DNA of 64,000 bases from positions 2,356,001 to 2,420,000 of the forward strand of contig NZ_CP040128.1 of the NCBI RefSeq assembly GCF_007874125.1, written 5' to 3'. This document shows positions 8,938 through 17,043 of this stretch, piece by piece. Under the pieces are notes generated by a model. That model did not search any database, was not told the DNA's origin, and saw only the letters and a list, made by a program, of their open reading frames with translations. Numbering within the stretch: the stretch's first letter is position 1; each line of letters opens with the position of its first letter. The position numbers were made by a program, and so were the translations under genes. The DNA is from Noviherbaspirillum sp. UKPF54. Its GTDB lineage: Bacteria; Pseudomonadota; Gammaproteobacteria; Burkholderiales; Burkholderiaceae_D.

Positions 8938-10650
8938 ATGAACCTGCCCAGCATCGGTTTTCGCCCCCGCCTGCTCGATTCCCTGAAAGATTACGACCGC
9001 ACGCACCTGATGGCGGACATCAACGCCGGCCTGACCGTGGGCGTGGTTGCGCTGCCGCTGGCGATGGCATTCGCGATTGCTTCCGGCGCCAAGCCGGAAG
9101 CCGGCATCTTCACCGCGATCATCGCCGGCTTCCTGATTTCCTCGCTGGGCGGTTCGCGCGTGCAGATCGGCGGCCCTGCCGGTGCGTTCATCGTGATCAT
9201 CTATGGCATCATCGAAAAATACGGTCTGGCCAACCTGCTGATCTCCACCATTTTCGCCGGCATGCTGCTGTTTGCGATGGGCGTGTTCCGGCTGGGTTCG
9301 CTGATCCGGTACATTCCGGTGCCGATCGTGATCGGCTTCACCAACGGCATCGCGGTGCTGGTCGCCTTGTCGCAGCTGAAAGACTTCCTCGGACTGAAGA
9401 TCGACAAGATGCCCGGGGATTTTTTTGAGCAGATCCGGATATTGGCACTGAACGCGCACACGCTGGACCTCACGACGCTTGCGCTGGCCGGAGCATCGCT
9501 CGTGATCATGTTCAGCTGGCCGGCGGTGTTCCGTGCCCGGCAGGATGGTACGCGCAGCATGCTTTACCGGCATCCGCGCCTGGTGCAATTGCTCAAGCCA
9601 TTGCCAAGCCCGATCATCGTGCTGATATTGAGCACGCTAGCCGTGACAGTGCTTGATCTTTCGGTGGAAACCATCGGCACCAAATTCGGCGGCATTCCGC
9701 AGGGCTTGCCGCAATTTCAGCTGCCCCAGTTTTCCTGGATCCTGGTCAAGCAGCTCATCGCGCCGACCGTCACCATCGCCCTGCTGGGTGCGATCGAATC
9801 ACTGCTGTGCGCCCGCGTATCGGACAACCTGACCGGCGACCGGCACGATCCAAACCAGGAACTGATGGCGCAGGGCATTGCCAATGTCGTTACGCCCTTC
9901 TTCGGCGGCCTGCCCGCGACCGGCACGGTAGCCCGCACCGTCACCAATATCCGCACCGGCGCCAGCTCGCCGATTGCCGGCATGGTGCACGCGCTCACCC
10001 TGGTCGCGATCGTGCTGGTGGCAGCACCGCTCGCAAAGAATATTCCGCTGGCCGCGCTGGCGGCAATCCTGCTGCACGTCGCCTACAACATGGGCGAATG
10101 GCATGAATTCGTCCGCCTTGTCCATTTTTCGCTCAACTACCGCATCCTGTTGCTGTCGACCTTCCTGCTGACGGTGATCATCGACCTGACGGCGGCGGTG
10201 GAAGTCGGCCTGGTGCTGGCGTGCGTGTTCTTCATTTACCGCGTTTCGAGCCTAACGCGCATCGAGCGCCTGGCACCGGAATCCCTGCCCCACCCGCCGC
10301 TTCCCGGCGTGGCCGTCTATTCGATTTTCGGTTCGCTGTTTTTCGGCGCGGTCGGCAAGATGGAGGCGCTGCTCGACCCGCAAGCCGCTCCCGGCGCTGC
10401 GATGGTCCTCAAGCTGCAGCAACTGATCAATCTCGACACCACCGGCCTCGATGCGCTGGAGACGCTGAACAAGACACTGCTTGCGCGCGGCTGCCAGCTG
10501 ATCCTGGCGGGACCGAATCACCAGCCGCTCAGCCTGATGACGCGGACCGGCTTTCTCGACCGGCTCGGGGCGGAAAACTGTGTCGCCGATCTATCCCATG
10601 CTCTGGACCGGGCCAATTTCCTGGCAGGAGCGAAAGCGGCCGCAGCCTGA
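8938..10650 (+). CDS. SulP family anion transporter
   Basis: This is a 570-residue inner-membrane protein of the SulP/SLC26 family, whose members import sulfate, bicarbonate or dicarboxylates. The N-terminal Sulfate_transp domain begins after about 30 residues (INAGLTVGVVALPLAMAFAI is the family hallmark), with about 12-14 membrane helices and a GGPAGAFIVIIYGII segment. The cytoplasmic C-terminal STAS domain (about 460-560) retains LDTTGLDALETLNKTL. The start is the ATG at 8938 with TGAGGAG upstream; the frame extends further out but those residues are not membrane-like. The transported anion cannot be assigned, and the sulfur genes at 35-42 kb are too far away to be evidence. Confidence 0.88.
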   Translation: MNLPSIGFRPRLLDSLKDYDRTHLMADINAGLTVGVVALPLAMAFAIASGAKPEAGIFTAIIAGFLISSLGGSRVQIGGPAGAFIVIIYGIIEKYGLANLLISTIFAGMLLFAMGVFRLGSLIRYIPVPIVIGFTNGIAVLVALSQLKDFLGLKIDKMPGDFFEQIRILALNAHTLDLTTLALAGASLVIMFSWPAVFRARQDGTRSMLYRHPRLVQLLKPLPSPIIVLILSTLAVTVLDLSVETIGTKFGGIPQGLPQFQLPQFSWILVKQLIAPTVTIALLGAIESLLCARVSDNLTGDRHDPNQELMAQGIANVVTPFFGGLPATGTVARTVTNIRTGASSPIAGMVHALTLVAIVLVAAPLAKNIPLAALAAILLHVAYNMGEWHEFVRLVHFSLNYRILLLSTFLLTVIIDLTAAVEVGLVLACVFFIYRVSSLTRIERLAPESLPHPPLPGVAVYSIFGSLFFGAVGKMEALLDPQAAPGAAMVLKLQQLINLDTTGLDALETLNKTLLARGCQLILAGPNHQPLSLMTRTGFLDRLGAENCVADLSHALDRANFLAGAKAAAA

Positions 10651-10779
10651 ACACGACATGGCGCAGCCGGATGCAATGCTTGCCAAAGCGACATGCATTC
10701 ACAAAAATATTTGTTTGGCGGCAAGCATGTCAACCCGATGTAAAATACCGCCTGCCTTTCCATTGTGATTGAAGACACC

Positions 10780-10989
10780 ATGAAATTCAGCAAGCAAGAT
10801 ACGCGTTACGAATCCGAATTCACGAAATTCCTGAAGGAACTCAAGCAGAAAGATCCGACGCTGGAACAGAAGCAGCGCGAAGGCCGTGCCCTGCTGTGGG
10901 ACAAGGCGCCGCTAGACCTTGACGCCCGCCAGCGCGCCGAAGCGTCGCGCATCAAGCAACAGCCTTACGTCTACCAGACCAAACACTGA
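10780..10989 (+). CDS. DUF3460 family small protein
   Basis: This is a 69-residue, highly charged, soluble protein starting MKFSKQDTRYESEFTKFLKE, with a conserved-looking core around GRALLWDKAPLDLD and the ending KQQPYVYQTKH. It matches my memory of the DUF3460 family, short proteins of unknown function found in Burkholderiales, usually next to scpA and panC as here. The start is the ATG at 10780, five codons inside the longer open frame. A TAAAAT -10-like box lies at 10741-10746. It is 2 bases from scpA, so the two are very likely co-transcribed. Confidence 0.75.
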   Translation: MKFSKQDTRYESEFTKFLKELKQKDPTLEQKQREGRALLWDKAPLDLDARQRAEASRIKQQPYVYQTKH

Positions 10990-10991
10990 GT

Positions 10992-12769
<1,778 letters not shown>

Positions 12770-12789
12770 TTGCCGCGGTCGGGCACGCC

Positions 12790-13680
12790 GTGACTTTACG
12801 ATTGTTGCCGGCATGCGCGCTGGCGGCTGTGGCGCTGCTATGTGCGGCAGCCCAGCCTGCCGTGGCCTCTGTCTCGGCCGTCGATGATACGCAGCGCACC
12901 GTCACCCTGCCCGGCCCGGCGCGCCGCATCGTCAGCCTGGCGCCGCATACCACCGAAATGCTGTTCGCCGCCGGCGCAGGTTCCCATGTGGTCGGCGTGA
13001 CCGAGTACAGCGACTATCCGCCCGAGGCGAAGCGCATCGCGTCGGTCGGCAGCGGCATTTCCCTCGACCTGGAACGCATTCTCCAGCTCAAGCCCGACCT
13101 GATCGTGGGCTGGAACAACGGCAGTGCCGCGGCACAGCTGGCAAAACTCGACGCGCTCGGCATCCCTGTCTTCAGGAGCGAGCCGCATGGCTTTTCCGCC
13201 ATCGCCACGTCGCTCGAGCGTCTGGCGCACCTGGCCGGCACTGACGCCGCCGGGCATGCCGCCGCCGCTTCCTTCCGCGCCCGCCTGCAAGGCCTCGATG
13301 CAGCCTATCGGCAGCGCTCCAGGCTCAAGGTGTTCTACCAGATCTGGCGTTCGCCGCTGATGACCCTGAACGACGCAACGACACCGGCGGCGGTATTGCG
13401 CCTTTGCGGCGCCGAAAACATTTTCGGTGGACTGCCGCAGCTTGCGCCGACGGTAAGCATCGAAGCCGTGCTAAAAGCCGATCCCGACGTCGTCATTGCA
13501 AGCATCGGAGAACAGGATGACGTATTCGGCACCTGGCGCCGGTTCCCGCAACTGAAAGCCGTTGCGCGCGGAAACATGCTGCTGGTCGACGGCGGCATAT
13601 TGAACCGTTCCGGCCCGCGCATTCTCGATGGCGCCGAAACACTGTGCCGGCAGCTCGACGCCGTGCGCAACAAGCGTTAA
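12790..13680 (+). CDS. Periplasmic cobalamin/heme-type ABC substrate-binding protein (BtuF-like), exported copy
   Basis: This 296-residue protein starts at a GTG 20 bases after panC. It has a clear Sec signal peptide (RLLPACALAAVALLCAAAQPA, cleavage near residue 27), followed by a class III binding-protein fold. The features are TVTLPGPARRIVSLAPHTTEML, an IGVTEYSDYP-type loop (here VVGVTEYSDYPPEA), ERILQLKPDLIVGW, and a late PQLKAVARGNMLLVDG. These are typical of BtuF-type vitamin B12 binding proteins. No transporter genes adjoin it, so it may serve the BtuCD pair encoded at 22.1-23.9 kb, whose own BtuF-like protein lacks a signal peptide. Iron-siderophore binding is the main alternative. Confidence 0.8.
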   Translation: MTLRLLPACALAAVALLCAAAQPAVASVSAVDDTQRTVTLPGPARRIVSLAPHTTEMLFAAGAGSHVVGVTEYSDYPPEAKRIASVGSGISLDLERILQLKPDLIVGWNNGSAAAQLAKLDALGIPVFRSEPHGFSAIATSLERLAHLAGTDAAGHAAAASFRARLQGLDAAYRQRSRLKVFYQIWRSPLMTLNDATTPAAVLRLCGAENIFGGLPQLAPTVSIEAVLKADPDVVIASIGEQDDVFGTWRRFPQLKAVARGNMLLVDGGILNRSGPRILDGAETLCRQLDAVRNKR

Positions 13681-13822
13681 TCCCGCCTCGGCCCAGCCCC
13701 GAATCGCCGCAGCCGCGCCGCGACATCAATGCCGTCGCGTCTTTTTATTGCCCAAAATCAACACTTATTTATGGGATTGACCGCATTCTTTCTGTTCATA
13801 TAATCGATGGCTCTTGCGGGGC

Positions 13823-14278
13823 ATGACACGCTTTCTCGCCGAAACATCCGGTTTGTTCGACGCCGGGCGCCAGAGTCCGTTTTTTGCCGCATCGCTGATT
13901 CAGTGGACACGTATGAGCAATCTGAACGAAAAATCCGCCGTCAACATCTCCCGCAAGCCGCTATGGCAGCGTGCCCTGATCATGCTGGCCGGAGCCGCGT
14001 CCTGCGCGCTTTTTGCACTGACTTTCTTCCCGTCGGCATATGAACGGGTCGCTCGCATGATCGGCCAGCCGATCTCCAGTGCGGCGGCGTCTGAAGGCGA
14101 AAATTTCGTATCGCCGGCTGTCGCCAGGGGACAAAAGCTGGCGAACGCCAAAACCGTGGTGCACGGCATGTTCGTGAAAGACCCCTATGGCTGCGCCTAC
14201 ATGTTCCAGTACCTGTCCGCGCAACTAGTCCTCACCCCGGTGCTGGACGAAAACAAGCATCCGGTCTGCAACCGGTAG
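13823..14278 (+). CDS. Hypothetical single-span membrane protein
   Basis: I do not recognise this protein. From the ATG at 13823 it has 151 residues; an ATG at 13913 would give 121. One membrane helix (ALIMLAGAASCALFALTFFP) follows a short basic cytoplasmic part, so the C-terminal 80 residues are predicted to be periplasmic. That part contains two cysteines (PYGCAYMF and HPVCNR) that could pair. The stretch GQKLANAKTVVHGMFVKDPYG is its most distinctive segment. It converges on the ParA gene, 3 bases apart. Confidence 0.55.
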   Translation: MTRFLAETSGLFDAGRQSPFFAASLIQWTRMSNLNEKSAVNISRKPLWQRALIMLAGAASCALFALTFFPSAYERVARMIGQPISSAAASEGENFVSPAVARGQKLANAKTVVHGMFVKDPYGCAYMFQYLSAQLVLTPVLDENKHPVCNR

Positions 14279-14281
14279 GCA

Positions 14282-14893
14282 TTACAGCTGCGCCCACCGC
14301 ACCAGCGCGCCCCACTGCTCGACATCCTTTTCCACGCGTGATTGGGCCACGTCCCACAAGGTCGCGCCATGCGCGGCCAGTTGCACGTAATTCTGCGTCT
14401 CGCGCAGATATCCCAGGACCGGCACACCAAGATTACTGACATAATGCGCAAGCTGGTCGGCGGCGCGGGTGCGCACGTTGACCCGCATGCCAAGCACGCC
14501 GATGTTGCGGGCGCCGTGCCTTGCCTTCACCCCCTCCAGGAAGGCCTGGGTCGCCAGAATGTCGAACATCGATGCCTGCAGCGGCACGATCACCTTGTCG
14601 GCGATGCGCAGCACTTCTTCCAGGCGCGCGCCGCCCAGCCCGGCCGGCGTGTCGAGCACGATGTGCGTGGTTCCCTTGGGCGGGCGCGCCACAGAACCGT
14701 TGTCAATTTCCCATGCCGCGATCGGCGGCAGGCTGCCGGCCCGCAGCGCCAGCCAGGCGCGCGACGACTGTTGTGCATCGGCGTCTCCCAGCATGACCTT
14801 GTGGCCCTGCCGGGCAAAATAACCGGCAAGATTGGTGGCAATCGTGCTCTTGCCGACGCCGCCCTTGGGATTGGCGATGACGATGACCGGCAT
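14282..14893 (-). CDS. ParA family ATPase, orphan
   Basis: This is a 203-residue P-loop protein with the deviant Walker A motif NPKGGVGKST (residues 8-17), a Walker A' region DADAQQSS, and Walker B VLDTPAG. These define a short ParA/MinD-type ATPase without the N-terminal DNA-binding domain of plasmid ParA. The start ATG has a strong GGAGGAG site. No ParB or parS is visible beside it. It is divergent from the SMC-like operon, with 148 bases between the starts, so a role in positioning DNA or another cargo together with that complex is possible but unproven. Single ParA-like genes of this kind also occur alone in many betaproteobacteria. Confidence 0.85.
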   Translation of the reverse strand: MPVIVIANPKGGVGKSTIATNLAGYFARQGHKVMLGDADAQQSSRAWLALRAGSLPPIAAWEIDNGSVARPPKGTTHIVLDTPAGLGGARLEEVLRIADKVIVPLQASMFDILATQAFLEGVKARHGARNIGVLGMRVNVRTRAADQLAHYVSNLGVPVLGYLRETQNYVQLAAHGATLWDVAQSRVEKDVEQWGALVRWAQL

Positions 14894-15006
14894 GTTCTCC
14901 TCCGCTCAAATTAATGTTTTGGCATCAATTTTCCATTTGGAAACAGCATTTTTGCAAGCATAGCACGCAGATTTTCGGCTTCCAGGCGCCCGTGGCCGAT
15001 TTCAGG

Positions 15007-15035
15007 TTCTTTCCTATGGGGCACTGCCTTAAAAT
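15007..15035 (+). promoter_or_regulatory. Possible promoter giving a leaderless transcript of the SMC-like operon
   Basis: TAAAAT at 15030-15035 is a good -10 box, but the matching -35 position (TTCTTT, 15007-15012, 17-base spacer) is weak. A start 7 bases downstream of the -10 box falls at the A of the ATG at 15042, and no spaced ribosome site precedes that ATG. Confidence 0.35.
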
Positions 15036-15041
15036 ACTGGG

Positions 15042-16370
15042 ATGCAAAACTTATCGACCAATTCCGGCCCCGTGCCGGATGACGAACAACCGACCTCGCT
15101 GCAAGCCTACTTCAAGCCCCAGATTTCCCCGGACGATATCGAACAGGTATTTCGCCTGAAACAGGCGCAGCCGCTGCTGCAGGCATTTACCGCGCTGTTC
15201 CATGGCGGCTCGGACAGCGTCCTGGTGCGCTTGCTGGTGTTGCAGGAACTGGCATCCGATGCACAGGCGACGTCCCTGTCACGCGCCGACATCAACACCA
15301 GGCTCGGCTACCTCGATCCGGACAGCCTGGAAACGGTGCTGGCACGCCTGCGGTCGCACCACTTGCTGGCGTGGGACGCCGCGCAGGGCGTGTACCGCAT
15401 CACCCCGATGGCGCGCAATATCCTGGCGGCGCTCGACGCGCTGTTGGGACTGGGCCAGGACGAGGACGATGCGGAAATGGGCTTTCTGCTGTCACAGGTG
15501 GCCGGGTCGCAAGCAGTAGGCGGCGTCTCGGTGGAACAGCTGCAGCACCTGCTGGGCCGCATGGTCGACCTGACCGAGGAATTCCGCGATGCGATCGCCT
15601 CCGGGTCGGAATTCCGCCTGCGCGCCGCGCAGCAGAAATGGCACACCGCCTGCGACTGGGTCGATAAGGGCTCGCAGATCATCCAGCAGATCACGACCGA
15701 CCCCGATGCCGACGCGGCCACGCACCGTGCCGCGCAGGCGATCGGCCGCGCGCAAAGCGCCCTGCTCAACATGCAGGGCATGTTCTCGCGCGCGCTCAAC
15801 CAGATCGAGCGCCAGCGCGTGCATCTCGGCCAGTCGGGCCTGTCGACCACCGACATCAAGACCTGGCTGATGCAGCACGAAGACCTGGCGGGACTTGCCA
15901 GCAGTGCCGTTGCCCTGCCGGTCACGCCGATGTTCATCACGCCGTCCGAGATGATCGACGTGGCCGAGGCCGAGCTTTTCGCCGACAAGAACAACCGCGC
16001 CGACGACGTGCTGCCGACCGGCGAAAATGCGCACGTCACGCAAAGCGAGGCTGCGGCCATTCCGGTGGAACTCGATACCTGGCTGACACGCCTGACGTCC
16101 TTTGCCTCGTCCACCGGTTCCGCCTCCACGGTGCACGACACGCTGCTGCCCGCGACCTTCGCGATCGCTTCCTACCGCGCTTCGCTTCTGCCATTGCTGG
16201 GCGACGAGAGCGAGGCGGCGCTGCAGGGCGGCACCGCGACCATGGCGCGCCTGCCGCTGGAGTTCGCGCCGCAGGACGACATGGTGAAGCTGAAAGACCC
16301 GCACGTGGCGGCCATCTCGATGGCCACCCTGACACCGACATCAGATACGGAAACACAGAATGACCGATGA
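15042..16370 (+). CDS. MksF/JetA-like kleisin subunit of an SMC-like complex (putative)
   Basis: This 442-residue soluble protein is mostly helical. Residues about 40-130 look like a winged-helix domain (SLSRADINTRLGYLDPDSLETVLARLRSHHLL... then YRITPMARNILAAL). A central coiled-coil region (160-290: QLQHLLGRMVDLTEEFRDAI, AIGRAQSALLNMQGMFSRALN) follows, then a C-terminal helical part. This architecture, and its place as first gene before a small winged-helix protein and an SMC-like ATPase, matches the kleisin MksF (JetA in Wadjet). The assignment rests on architecture and gene order rather than a recognised motif. Its stop codon overlaps the next gene by 11 bases, implying translational coupling. 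Confidence 0.55.
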   Translation: MQNLSTNSGPVPDDEQPTSLQAYFKPQISPDDIEQVFRLKQAQPLLQAFTALFHGGSDSVLVRLLVLQELASDAQATSLSRADINTRLGYLDPDSLETVLARLRSHHLLAWDAAQGVYRITPMARNILAALDALLGLGQDEDDAEMGFLLSQVAGSQAVGGVSVEQLQHLLGRMVDLTEEFRDAIASGSEFRLRAAQQKWHTACDWVDKGSQIIQQITTDPDADAATHRAAQAIGRAQSALLNMQGMFSRALNQIERQRVHLGQSGLSTTDIKTWLMQHEDLAGLASSAVALPVTPMFITPSEMIDVAEAELFADKNNRADDVLPTGENAHVTQSEAAAIPVELDTWLTRLTSFASSTGSASTVHDTLLPATFAIASYRASLLPLLGDESEAALQGGTATMARLPLEFAPQDDMVKLKDPHVAAISMATLTPTSDTETQNDR

Positions 16371-17028
16371 CGCACAAATCCTGATCGCGCAGCTGCTCAC
16401 GCACCAGACCCTGGCGCGCGAGAACAAGCTGGTGAAACGAGCGCTGACCGACGAATTGTTCCGCCAGGACCTCGATGCGCGGCTGGCCGCCTGCGGCATG
16501 AAGTTCGTCGACAACGTCTACGCGGACAACGTCACGCTTGCGCTTGCGCGCGAGATCGAGCCGAAGATCTTCGGCTCGCGCGAAGTCTGGCAGAACAACA
16601 ACATGGGCCTGGCGCGCGACGGCGTCGCCTTGCTGGTGGTGCTGTGGGCGATGATTATCCTGCCCAAGCGCGAGCGCCAGGAAGCGCATCAGGCCGCGCT
16701 GGAAGACCAGGAAGACATGTTCGGCAAGGAGAAACCGATGCCGCGCGCGGAAGACGCGTCGATGGGCATTTCCTACAAGGCGCTATTGGCCGATTTCGGC
16801 GACAAGCTGGGCAAGAAGACGCGCATGGACATGAACCTTGGCCAGTTGAACAAGCTCGGCTTCATCGAGCGGCGCGGCGACATGATCGTGGAAGGGCCGC
16901 TCTTGGACCTGATGATGGATACCGACACGCTGCGCGACCGCATCATCAACGGCGCGCTAGCCGACATCTTCCATCGCCCGCCGCCCAAGGAAGCGGCCAT
17001 CCTCACATTCCCGCAAGCAGAACAATAA
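16360..17028 (+). CDS. MksE/JetB-like winged-helix subunit of an SMC-like complex (putative)
   Basis: This 222-residue protein has an N-terminal helical part (QILIAQLLTHQTLARENKLVKR) and a middle resembling the tandem winged-helix KITE-type partners of SMC complexes. A first domain ends near LARDGVALLVVLWAMIILPK. An acidic linker follows, then a second domain (ISYKALLADFGDKLGKKTRM ... LGQLNKLGFIERRGDMIVEG) with the wing-like beta hairpin. It overlaps the upstream gene by 11 bases and lies 15 bases before the ATPase. Size and position fit MksE/JetB (DUF4194-like). No catalytic motif is visible, consistent with a structural subunit. Confidence 0.55.
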   Translation: MTDDAQILIAQLLTHQTLARENKLVKRALTDELFRQDLDARLAACGMKFVDNVYADNVTLALAREIEPKIFGSREVWQNNNMGLARDGVALLVVLWAMIILPKRERQEAHQAALEDQEDMFGKEKPMPRAEDASMGISYKALLADFGDKLGKKTRMDMNLGQLNKLGFIERRGDMIVEGPLLDLMMDTDTLRDRIINGALADIFHRPPPKEAAILTFPQAEQ

Positions 17029-17043
17029 GCAGACAGGATACGC

